From the NCBI GenBank assembly GCA_039649175.1, contig JBBWZS010000083.1, positions 1-11,917 on the forward strand: DNA of 11,917 nt, given 5' to 3'. Shown piece after piece: positions 1 to 6,404 of the stretch. Under the pieces are notes generated by a model. It did not search any database and had not been told where the DNA came from. It was given only the letters and a program-made list of their open reading frames with translations. A program made the position numbers and the translations under genes. Positions within the stretch are counted from its first letter, which is position 1. Each line of letters begins with the position of its first letter. The DNA is from DATAQC01 sp039649175. GTDB lineage: Bacteria; Actinomycetota; Acidimicrobiia; Acidimicrobiales; AC-14.

Positions 1-299
1 GCCCGGTCCCGTTGATCCTGGCGGTTCTGGGCCAGGAGGATCAGTGGGGCGGCGTAGGCGGCCTGGGTGGAGAAGGCCAGGTTCAACAAGATGAACGGGT
101 AGGGGTCCCACCGCAGGGCGGCTGCCGACACGTTGATGATGATCCAGACGATGACGATCGCCGTCTGGATGACGAGGAAGCGAGCGGTGCCGAGGTTGCG
201 GGCGATGGCCTCGGAGAAACGTCCGAACGCCTCGGGGTCGTAGTGGGCGCCGAGAGCGACCCGCCCCTTGGGCGACGACAGATCTTCGCGCCGGCGCAT
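1..299 (-). CDS. DUF1003 family membrane protein (C-terminus beyond window edge)
   Basis: This is the first 99 codons of a small membrane protein that runs off position 1. The N-terminus (about residues 1-38) is basic and soluble. Two hydrophobic stretches follow at about residues 40-62 and 69-90. The loop and second helix carry the DUF1003 signature: a PYPFILLNLAFS stretch followed by AYAAPLILLAQNRQ, residues 67-94. The function of DUF1003 proteins is unknown. The ATG start overlaps the TGA stop of the upstream MgtE_N-CBS gene by one base (TGATG), so the two are very likely translationally coupled and the products may act together. I recall the same pair in other actinobacteria, but could not check this. 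The family assignment rests on the motif; the missing C-terminus cannot be assessed. Confidence 0.85.
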   Translation of the reverse strand, partial: MRRREDLSSPKGRVALGAHYDPEAFGRFSEAIARNLGTARFLVIQTAIVIVWIIINVSAAALRWDPYPFILLNLAFSTQAAYAAPLILLAQNRQDQRDR

Positions 300-1495
300 C
301 AGCGCCAACCGCGGGGAAGCGTGCGGTCGAGCACGTCGTCGACGGTCACCGCCCCCAGCAGCCGACCCTGGTCGTCGCACACGGCCACCGCCAACAGGTT
401 GTAGGCGGCCAGCCGTTCGGCCACCGCCAGCTCGGTGAGGGCCGGGCTGATGACCGCCGGGGCGGCGTCGATGCACGTACCCACGCGCGTGGACGGAGGC
501 TCACGCAGGAGATGCTGGAACCCGACCGAGCCCAGATAGGCGCCCGTCGGGGTCTGGGTGGGCGGCTGGGCCACGAACACCTGGGCGGCCAGGGCGGGCG
601 ACAGCTCCGGGTCGCGCAGGCGGGCCAGGGCCTCGGCCACGGTGACCTCGGGACCGAGCACCACCGGCTCGGAGGTCATCAGGCCGCCGGCGGTGGCCCC
701 GTCGTAGGACAACAGCCGGCGGAGGGGATCGGCCTCCTCGGGCTCCATGGCCTCGAGCAGCAGCCGCTGGCGCTCGGCCGGGAGCTCCTTCAACAGGTCG
801 GCGGCGTCGTCGGGCTCCATCTCCTCCAGCACGTCGGCGATGCGCGCCAGATCGAGACCGCGGATGAGCTCGACCTGCTCGCGCTCAGGCAGCTCCTCGA
901 GGAGGTCGGCCAGTCGCTCGTCGTCCATGGAAGCCACCAGTTGGCGTCGACGTTCGGCGGTGAGGGGCTGGATGCGCCGGGCCACGTCGGTGGGGTGCAG
1001 CTGGCGCAACGCCGCGACCTCGCCGGCCAGGGGCCCGGCGTCGAAGAGGTCGGCCACCTCCCGCCACCCGACCACGCGCGTCGACTTCAGGCGTCCGAGC
1101 GGACCGGGCGGGACGATGGCGACGGTGGCCACCTCCCAGGAGCGGGCCCGAGCCATGACCGGCCGCAGGCCCAGGTCGGTCACCACGCCGCCGGCGACCC
1201 GCCGGTTCAGCAGGTCGGTGACGAGGAGCTCCCCCACCCGCAGGGAGAAGTGGCGCAGATCGACGGTGCCCCCGGCCAGGCGCAGCCCCGACGCATCGAG
1301 CTCACCCGCCCGTGCCGCAGCCACGAAGATGCGTCGGCGCTGGATGGCGGCCACGAAGCCCATCGCCTGGGGGGCCTGGTCGCCGACCGACGGCAACAGG
1401 ACGACGTCGGCCACCGTGCCCACCGCGCCGCCCTCGGCGTCGATGATCGGCAGCCGAACGATCCGTGAGGCATAGATGAGCGTCGTCTCGTCCAC
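299..1495 (-). CDS. MgtE N-terminal domain / CBS-pair protein without a transport domain
   Basis: A 398-residue soluble protein. Residues 1-150 are a beta-rich region resembling two PRC-barrel-like units (for example RIVRLPIIDAEGGAVGTVAD). Residues 158-262 are the helical MgtE_N superhelix, with repeated LLEELP, LEEMEPDDAADLL and LLEAMEPEEA modules. It ends in the LLSYDGATAGGLMTSEPV junction that leads into CBS domains in MgtE transporters. Residues 268-395 fit a CBS pair ending GAVTVDDVLDR. The MgtE membrane domain is absent, so this is not itself a Mg2+ channel. Mg2+ or nucleotide sensing is plausible from family knowledge but unproven. The start is GTG at 1495, about seven residues before the conserved YASRIVRLPI. 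No clear Shine-Dalgarno is visible, and a GTG at 1531 is the main alternative. It lies 49 bp after the FtsH-like gene and overlaps the DUF1003 gene, which suggests one operon. Confidence 0.85.
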   Translation of the reverse strand: MDETTLIYASRIVRLPIIDAEGGAVGTVADVVLLPSVGDQAPQAMGFVAAIQRRRIFVAAARAGELDASGLRLAGGTVDLRHFSLRVGELLVTDLLNRRVAGGVVTDLGLRPVMARARSWEVATVAIVPPGPLGRLKSTRVVGWREVADLFDAGPLAGEVAALRQLHPTDVARRIQPLTAERRRQLVASMDDERLADLLEELPEREQVELIRGLDLARIADVLEEMEPDDAADLLKELPAERQRLLLEAMEPEEADPLRRLLSYDGATAGGLMTSEPVVLGPEVTVAEALARLRDPELSPALAAQVFVAQPPTQTPTGAYLGSVGFQHLLREPPSTRVGTCIDAAPAVISPALTELAVAERLAAYNLLAVAVCDDQGRLLGAVTVDDVLDRTLPRGWR

Positions 1496-1544
1496 GGGCG
1501 AGAGGCTACCGGCGACGGCCGGCGCTGCCACCCGTGGGTTCTGG

Positions 1545-4109
1545 TCAGTCCGGCGCCGGTTCGCCCGGTTCGCCGTCGGCACCGGAGGCGCGGCCGTCGG
1601 CACCCGAGGCGCGGCCGTCGTCGCCCGGCCGGCGCCAGAGGCGGCCGGCCAACTCGGCCTCGGTGAGCTCCACCTTGGTGGGATCGAGGGGAAGGTCGTC
1701 GGCCACCGGCGCCAGGGCGGTGCGCTGCCCGTTGAACACCGGGAGCGGCAGGTCGACGCTGGCATGGCCCTTGTGGGCGGCCACCACCTGGGTGTGGTAC
1801 TCCTCGGCCAGCCGGGAGAACTCGGCGGTGCCGTACGGCGTGCCGTCGATGAGCGAACCGGGCCGGCCCTCGATGATGGCGTGGATGTCGTCGCCGGTGA
1901 CCGTCTTGTGGGTCTCCAGGGCGTGGGCCACCGAGAGCACGGCGCGGCGGTTCTCGCGCAGCAGGACCTCGACCCGGTCCATGATCGCCGCCAGGTTGTC
2001 CTCGATGCGGCTGCCCAGGCTGCTCTCGAGCAGGTCCTTCTTGTCCTTGTCGTCACCCTTGCCCGGGCGCCCGCCGCCGCCGATGCCCACCTCGTGGGTG
2101 ACGCCGTGGGAGGCGACCGTGGTGCCCATCCCCCAGTACCCCTCCATCATGGTGGCGATCTTGGTGGCCGTCTCCAGGTCGCCCGACACGCCCGAGGAGT
2201 TGTCGCCGTCGAAGAACATGCGCTCGCCCACCAACGACGCCAGGCACACCATGATGTCGGCCTCGTACTCCGAGCGCCACCGGGTGAACTGGTCCTCGGG
2301 CGGGATCGACGCCACCATGCCCAGGTAGGTGCCGCCCTTCTCGATGGTGGCGATGTCGATGGTCATGTGCTGGCGGACGCGGTAGGCGGTGACGGCATGG
2401 CAGGCCTCGTGCACGGCCACGGCGTGGCGCTCGCGCTCGATGTACTCCACGTCCTCGGGCGGGCCCAGGTCCTTGAGCTGCTTGGCCTTGACGATGTCGG
2501 TCCAGGTGATGGCGTCGCGCCCGGCGCGGATGGCGTTGATGAGCGCCTCGTTGACCATGTCCTTGATGGTGGCCCCGGTGGCGTACGGGGTGATGGTGGC
2601 CAGCTTGTCGATGTCGTCGGCGGTGAGCTCGTTGCGGACCTTGGCCAGGTAGCCCTCGTAGGTGCGCACCCGACCGGGCTTGGACGGGTAGCCGACCTTG
2701 TAGATGCGGTCGATGCGTCCCGGCCGCAGGAGGGCCTCGTCGAGGGCCTGGGGCATGTTGGTGGCCATCATGATGAGCATGCGGTACTTGGGCGGCGGCT
2801 TGGGGCGCATGCCCAGCACCCGGCGCACCACCCGGTTGGTGAAGCCGCGGGGCTTCTTCATCCCCGACAGCTCGGTGAGCAGGGCCTGCAGCGTGCCCAT
2901 CCCCCCGCCCCCCATTCCCATGGGCATGATCCGGTCGCGGGTGCGCCGGGGCGGCTCGGGGCCGCTGCTGGTGACGGTGGAGCTGTTGGACATCGAGCTC
3001 CTGAACACCAGGGTCGCCGAGTCGGGCGACACGTAGCTGAGGCCGTTGCACGACGGCAGGGAGCTCCACGGGCCGGCCGCCATCGGTGCGCCCATCTGGC
3101 CACCGCCGAAGATGCCACCCGGCTGCAGGGCGCCCCGGCTGCCGAGTGAGTCGGCCTCGTCGAAGAACACGATGACCCCGCCGTAGCGCACAGCCAGCTT
3201 GCGCAGCTTGCGGAACAGCGACTTCACCTTGAGGATCCCCACACCCATGAACATGGCCTGGAAGGCGCCGGGGTCCACGAAGACGTAGGGCTTGCCCGTC
3301 TCCCCCGCCACCGCCTCGGCCATGAGGGTCTTGCCCGTCCCCGGCGGGCCCCACAACAGGATGCCGCCCGGCACGTAGCCGCCCTTGTCCTCGATCGACT
3401 CGGGGTCGTCGAGGAAGACGATGTTCTCCTTGATCTTCTCCAGCACCGAGTCCTGGCCCCACACGTCGTAGAACCGGGTCTTGATGTCGTCGGGGAAGTA
3501 GACGTCGGTGCCACCCCGGGAGAGGAACCAGAACATGGCTCCGAACTCCATGATCACGAAGAAGACACCGGCCAGCAGCTGGAAGAGCAGCGGCAGGGCC
3601 CGGAACAACGTGATGGGGAACTGCACCATGGCCAGGACGGGCGAGGTGTGCAGCACCGCGGCCAGCACGAAGTCGGCGATGGCCACGACGATGGCGAAGC
3701 GCACCAGGCGCCGGAAGCGGAACCGGTTCCAGTCGTTGACCCGGCCCACCCGGCGCTCCCACCGCCCGAAGACCCGCTGGGACCAGAACTGGTAGTAGGC
3801 CGGCGAGCGCTCGGTGACCCACAGGTGGAGCTGGTGGAAGACCTCGGCGATGATGACGACCACCAGCCACCACTTGGCACCCAATTGCTCGTCCATGGCG
3901 TCGCGGAACGGCAGGAGCGGGTTGTCACCCATGGCGGCGAGGGCGAAGAAGATCAGCGCTCCCACCGGGATCAACAGCAGCTTGATGCGGTCCCAGAACG
4001 GGACCGGCTTGCGGGTCAGGCGGTCTTCGTCACGCTGGCGGCTCTCGAACTTCAGCGGCCCCCGGTCGGGGGGGTCGAGGCCCACGGGTTCGTTGCTGTC
4101 GTCGCTCAA
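1545..4109 (-). CDS. Atypical FtsH-like membrane AAA+ metalloprotease (M41)
   Basis: An 854-residue membrane-anchored ATP-dependent zinc protease. Four hydrophobic segments lie at about residues 41-61, 79-98, 135-153 and 170-197; classical FtsH has two, flanking a periplasmic domain. The AAA+ module has Walker A GPPGTGKT (254-261), pore loop MFMGVG (286-291), Walker B VIVFFDEAD (312-320), and a second region of homology ATNMPQALDEALLRPGRIDR with arginines 465 and 468. The peptidase domain has HEACH (567-571; FtsH usually HEAGH) and the probable third zinc ligand D644 in SGDLETATKIA, so both activities look intact. Between Walker B and TLQALLTEL there is an insertion of roughly 60-80 residues rich in Gly, Ser and Met, and a second basic insertion at about 418-443. 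The C-terminus ends in a GRASGAD repeat. The TTG start has AGAAGGG seven bases upstream, and the gene lies 3 bp after the lipoprotein gene. The likely role is membrane or envelope protein quality control. Confidence 0.9.
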   Translation of the reverse strand: MSDDSNEPVGLDPPDRGPLKFESRQRDEDRLTRKPVPFWDRIKLLLIPVGALIFFALAAMGDNPLLPFRDAMDEQLGAKWWLVVVIIAEVFHQLHLWVTERSPAYYQFWSQRVFGRWERRVGRVNDWNRFRFRRLVRFAIVVAIADFVLAAVLHTSPVLAMVQFPITLFRALPLLFQLLAGVFFVIMEFGAMFWFLSRGGTDVYFPDDIKTRFYDVWGQDSVLEKIKENIVFLDDPESIEDKGGYVPGGILLWGPPGTGKTLMAEAVAGETGKPYVFVDPGAFQAMFMGVGILKVKSLFRKLRKLAVRYGGVIVFFDEADSLGSRGALQPGGIFGGGQMGAPMAAGPWSSLPSCNGLSYVSPDSATLVFRSSMSNSSTVTSSGPEPPRRTRDRIMPMGMGGGGMGTLQALLTELSGMKKPRGFTNRVVRRVLGMRPKPPPKYRMLIMMATNMPQALDEALLRPGRIDRIYKVGYPSKPGRVRTYEGYLAKVRNELTADDIDKLATITPYATGATIKDMVNEALINAIRAGRDAITWTDIVKAKQLKDLGPPEDVEYIERERHAVAVHEACHAVTAYRVRQHMTIDIATIEKGGTYLGMVASIPPEDQFTRWRSEYEADIMVCLASLVGERMFFDGDNSSGVSGDLETATKIATMMEGYWGMGTTVASHGVTHEVGIGGGGRPGKGDDKDKKDLLESSLGSRIEDNLAAIMDRVEVLLRENRRAVLSVAHALETHKTVTGDDIHAIIEGRPGSLIDGTPYGTAEFSRLAEEYHTQVVAAHKGHASVDLPLPVFNGQRTALAPVADDLPLDPTKVELTEAELAGRLWRRPGDDGRASGADGRASGADGEPGEPAPD
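1572..1622. repeat. 21-bp tandem repeat in the FtsH-like C-terminal tail
   Basis: Two 21-bp units (1572-1592 and 1593-1613), differing at one base, are followed by the start of a third. They keep the reading frame and encode GRASGAD twice in the protease tail, just before the stop. The unit length is a multiple of three, so copy-number change would alter tail length without a frameshift. Confidence 0.85.
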
Positions 4110-4112
4110 CGC

Positions 4113-4856
4113 TCAGCCCTTCTGCTTGACCGTGAACGAATCCGCCACGTCGTTCAGGAGAGGGACGTTGGAGAGATACTCGCTCTCGGAGGCCCGCACG
4201 AGCAGCACGTAGACCCGATCGGACCGGGCATCGAGCAGCGCCGTCTGGTCGATCACGTAGAAGTCGCTCCCCTCCCGCAGCTCGAAGACCACCCGGTTGC
4301 CGTGGACGCCGTCGGCGGAAATGATCGTCTTCTCCCGCAACGGGCGGAAGCTGTCGGTGGCGGGTGGGTTGGCCTCCAGAGGCTGGCCCTTGTGCTCGGC
4401 CTCGGCCTCGGCCTTGAGCTGGTCGTAGGGGAAGAACATGTTCCGCAGGCTGGCCAGGTTCACGTGGTCGCGCTCGTCGGGGGTGAGGTCACGCACCCGC
4501 ACCTCGGCCACGGGGGCCACGGCGAACGACACCGCGTGGGCAGGCTGGGGGTTGGGGTCGGCGTCGAAGGCCACACGCCACTGGATGGCGCCGTTGAAGA
4601 CCAGGTCGAGGAACGACGGCGGTTGCTCGCCCGCCACTTCCAGGGCCTTGGCATCGGCCCGGTCGAGGAGGTTGCCGTCGAAGCTCTTCCACGACTTGGG
4701 CACCTTGAGATAGGTCTTGGTCGACGGGTGGGCGACGTAGCGGAACTTGGACGACGCGCACCCTGCTCCTGCCAGGACCACCACCAGGACCGCCGCCACC
4801 AGCACCGCCGGCGACATGCGACGAACTGCGAACCGCTGATGGGCGCCGGTCCGCAC
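4113..4856 (-). CDS. Predicted lipoprotein of unknown function, coupled to the FtsH-like gene
   Basis: A 247-residue protein with an N-terminal export signal: basic residues (R2, R8, R12, R13), a hydrophobic core (AVLVAAVLVVVLAG) and a Cys at residue 33 in LAGAGC. The Gly at -3 makes the lipobox imperfect, so lipidation is likely but not certain. The mature part has a YLKVPKSWKSFD stretch and a C-terminal YVLLVRASESEYL...DSFTVK stretch. These recall the general shape of PsbP- or LpqN-like actinobacterial lipoproteins, but I do not assign a family. The start is GTG at 4856: it supplies the positive n-region that a start at the ATG (4817) would lack, although GGAGG sits only one base before the GTG. 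The gene ends 3 bp before the FtsH-like start, and its last codons contain that gene's ribosome binding site. A role as partner or substrate adaptor of the protease is inference. Confidence 0.75.
   Translation of the reverse strand: MRTGAHQRFAVRRMSPAVLVAAVLVVVLAGAGCASSKFRYVAHPSTKTYLKVPKSWKSFDGNLLDRADAKALEVAGEQPPSFLDLVFNGAIQWRVAFDADPNPQPAHAVSFAVAPVAEVRVRDLTPDERDHVNLASLRNMFFPYDQLKAEAEAEHKGQPLEANPPATDSFRPLREKTIISADGVHGNRVVFELREGSDFYVIDQTALLDARSDRVYVLLVRASESEYLSNVPLLNDVADSFTVKQKG
4117..4123 (-). promoter_or_regulatory. Ribosome binding site supporting the TTG start of the FtsH-like gene
   Basis: AGAAGGG on the minus strand lies seven bases before the TTG at 4109 and overlaps the end of the lipoprotein reading frame. 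It is what makes the rare TTG start credible and implies coupling to translation of the upstream gene. Confidence 0.65.
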
Positions 4857-4891
4857 ACCTCCAATCGTACCGCCCGCCCCGCCATGGGGGA

Positions 4892-4906
4892 GACGCCCGG
4901 GGCGTC
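4892..4906. terminator. Small hairpin at the end of the emfourin gene
   Basis: GACGCC-CGG-GGCGTC forms a perfect 6-bp stem with a 3-base loop and overlaps the emfourin stop codon (4905-4907). It lies in the 48-bp spacer before the lipoprotein gene. It has no T-tract and could be a weak attenuator or processing site; in DNA this GC-rich it may also be chance. Confidence 0.25.
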
Positions 4907-5225
4907 AGGAGCGGGGCTGGGCCAGGGGCATGAGGGCGTTGATCAGCGGGCGCAGCTCGGCGGGCACGTCGGGCTCGTTGAGCGACACGGCATGGGTCTG
5001 GCCCCCGCTCGTCACCGTCAGGTCGTACTGGAAGCGGTCGGGCCCCGACGGCGCCACTGCCGGCCGCTGCGCCAGGCGGGCCACGTCGACCCGGGACAGC
5101 GCGTCGGCGACGGTGGCGGCGGTGTCGGGGGCCAGGCTGGACAGCGCCACCGACGTCCCCAGGCTCAGCCCTGCCATCCCGCCGCTGCGGACGAGGTCGA
5201 TGTGGGTCTCGGCGCCGGCGTCCAC
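4905..5225 (-). CDS. Emfourin-like inhibitor of protealysin-type M4 protease
   Basis: A 106-residue protein without signal peptide. It has the features I associate with emfourin, the M4 protease inhibitor first described beside Serratia protealysin. These are an early HIDLVRSGGMAGL strand-turn motif (residues 8-20), a helical middle (DTAATVADALSRVDVARLA) and a YDLTVTSGGQTHAVSLNEPDVP strand pair ending in a helix (PLINALMPL). Length matches the family at about 100-110 residues. The GTG start at 5225 lies one base after the TGA of the upstream M4 protease, so the inhibitor is made together with its presumed target; the gene order is the same as in Serratia. The role is probably to block the active-site cleft of the neighbouring protease in the cytoplasm. 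The assignment rests on motif, size and neighbour, not on a search. Confidence 0.82.
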   Translation of the reverse strand: MDAGAETHIDLVRSGGMAGLSLGTSVALSSLAPDTAATVADALSRVDVARLAQRPAVAPSGPDRFQYDLTVTSGGQTHAVSLNEPDVPAELRPLINALMPLAQPRS

Positions 5226-5226
5226 G

Positions 5227-6285
5227 TCAGGCGGTGACCTTCACCTTGACCGCTTCCCACCCGGCGGTGACGGCGTCGACCTCGCCAGACGTGGTGCCGA
5301 ACAGGTGGCCGGCCTGGCGGATCGTCACCTTGGCGAACGCCGCGAAGTCGGTGTTGGGCTGGACCTGAGGGTCGAGGAGCGACTCGTACCAGATCTTCCC
5401 CGCCTTCTCCCATGCCTTGCCCCCGATGGTCGTGGCGACCACGTAGAAGGCGTGGTTGGGGATGCCCGAGTTGGCGTGGACGCCACCGTGGTCCTGCGAG
5501 GTCTTGACGAAGTGGTCCATGTCGGCGGGCTGGGTGTCGTGGGGGTTGGCCTGACCCGGTGACTTCAGCGACCGCAGCGCGGGCTTGAGCATGGGGCCCA
5601 CGATGTCGTTGCCGATCAGCCAGTCGGCCGCCGCCGCGTCCTGGCCCTTGGCGTACTGCTTCGCCAGCGAACCGAACACGTCGGAGATCGACTCGTTGAG
5701 GGCCCCCGACTGGTTCACGTAGGAGAGGCCGGCGGTGTACTGGGTCACCCCGTGGGTGAGCTCGTGGCCGATGACGTCGAAGGAGTTGGTGAGAGGCGTG
5801 AACATGGTGCCGTCGCCGTCGCCGAAGAACATGTGGCCCTGACCGTCCCAGAAGGCGTTGTCGTAGTCGGTGGAGAAGTGGACCATGCCCATGATCGGCA
5901 TGCCGCTGCCGTCGATCGAGTCACGCTGGAACACCTCCCAGTAGAAGGTCCAGGTGGCGCCGAAGCCGTCGTAGGCCTGGTTGACCTGGGGGTCGTCGAC
6001 GGGCGGTACCCCTTCGGCCCGGGCGGCCGTCCCGAGGACCATCTCCTCGGAGTGGTGCTCGTCGTAGATGGCTCGATGAGGCTGGCCGGCGGCGCGCCCG
6101 ACCGCCGTCGGGCGCGAAGCCCGGGCCAGCGGGTTGGCGCCGATCTCGGCCCTGCTGACCCGGAAGGTCGAGTCGATGGCCAGCGTTCGCAGCGCCGCCT
6201 CCCGCTCCTGGTCGCTGCCGTGGCGGATGATCTGGCGCAGCAGCTCCGGGGGGACGATGCAGTGCATCGGGGATCGTGAGGTCAT
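5227..6285 (-). CDS. Protealysin-like M4 (thermolysin family) zinc metalloprotease
   Basis: A 352-residue zinc endopeptidase. The catalytic motifs are complete: HELTH with H174, E175 and H178; third zinc ligand E198 in GALNESISDVFG; and the transition-state histidine H270 in GGVHANSGIPNHAFY. The precursor has a short N-terminal propeptide (about residues 1-70) with HCIVPPELL at residues 8-16. This matches the short, PP-motif propeptide that defines the protealysin group, as opposed to the roughly 200-residue propeptide of thermolysin. No signal peptide or membrane segment is visible, so the enzyme is probably cytoplasmic or exported by a non-classical route. The mature domain probably begins near RAIYDEHHSEE (residue 71). 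The ATG at 6285 is preceded by GGAGG at 5-base spacing; the reading frame stays open upstream to 6372 but that part has no family features. The emfourin gene follows by 1 bp. Confidence 0.94.
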   Translation of the reverse strand: MTSRSPMHCIVPPELLRQIIRHGSDQEREAALRTLAIDSTFRVSRAEIGANPLARASRPTAVGRAAGQPHRAIYDEHHSEEMVLGTAARAEGVPPVDDPQVNQAYDGFGATWTFYWEVFQRDSIDGSGMPIMGMVHFSTDYDNAFWDGQGHMFFGDGDGTMFTPLTNSFDVIGHELTHGVTQYTAGLSYVNQSGALNESISDVFGSLAKQYAKGQDAAAADWLIGNDIVGPMLKPALRSLKSPGQANPHDTQPADMDHFVKTSQDHGGVHANSGIPNHAFYVVATTIGGKAWEKAGKIWYESLLDPQVQPNTDFAAFAKVTIRQAGHLFGTTSGEVDAVTAGWEAVKVKVTA

Positions 6286-6290
6286 TGGTG

Positions 6291-6295
6291 CCTCC
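6291..6295 (-). promoter_or_regulatory. Ribosome binding site fixing the M4 protease start
   Basis: GGAGG on the minus strand lies five bases before the ATG at 6285. It selects this start over in-frame codons up to 6372, which would add 29 residues without propeptide or signal features. Confidence 0.8.
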
Positions 6296-6393
6296 ATGTC
6301 TGCCGCCGGGCGGGTGACCGGGACCGAGCCTACGCGCCACCAGGGCCCGCCGACCGGGCGGGGCGCGTTCAAGTTTTGGCGCCGTTCGTGCCG

Positions 6394-6398
6394 AGGAG
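6394..6398 (+). promoter_or_regulatory. Ribosome binding site of the CAP-domain gene
   Basis: AGGAG (within GAGGAGAG) lies six bases before the ATG at 6405 and places the signal peptide directly at the N-terminus. Confidence 0.8.
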
Positions 6399-6404
6399 AG
6401 CGGT

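Larger units (their letters stand above)
6286..6404. promoter_or_regulatory. Divergent intergenic region between the M4 protease and CAP-domain genes
   Basis: These 119 bp should hold promoters for both directions. A TAGGCT hexamer on the minus strand (6327-6332) could be a -10 box for the protease operon, but no matching -35 is visible. A short inverted repeat CCCGCC-gaccg-GGCGGG (6346-6362) and a direct repeat of CCGGGCGGG (6306-6314 and 6354-6362) could be an operator, or simply reflect composition. Around 6370-6378 (CAAGTTTTG) is the only AT-rich spot. Confidence 0.4.

Noticed and set aside
1496..2056. N-terminal extension of the MgtE_N-CBS gene by about 187 codons
   Set aside because: The extension is out-of-phase translation of the FtsH-like C-terminus, Ser/Arg/Pro-rich with no similarity to the family; the GTG at 1495 fits the domain start.
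2895..3137. Frameshift, intein or intron as an explanation for the AAA+ insertion
   Set aside because: The frame is open, third positions remain G/C-rich, flanking motifs stay in the same frame, and the segment is too short and lacks intein splice motifs.
1476..3149. 557-codon open frame on the plus strand, antisense to the FtsH-like gene
   Set aside because: Composition is His/Gly/Val-rich without domains, and it mirrors a gene with complete AAA+ and M41 motifs. Long antisense frames are expected at this GC content.
3224..3514. 96-codon minus-strand Ser/Arg-rich frame within the FtsH-like gene
   Set aside because: It is an alternate-frame reading of the Walker A region with no independent start signal.
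2053..3873. 606-codon open frame on the minus strand, out of phase with the FtsH-like gene
   Set aside because: It is an Arg/His/Gly-rich low-complexity translation with no motif, entirely inside the real gene.
3648..5237. 529-codon plus-strand frame spanning the lipoprotein and emfourin genes
   Set aside because: No recognisable domain or ribosome binding site. It crosses three supported genes on the other strand.
6286..6372. 29-residue N-terminal extension of the M4 protease, possibly a signal peptide
   Set aside because: The added residues have no hydrophobic core, and a strong GGAGG sits before the internal ATG at 6285.
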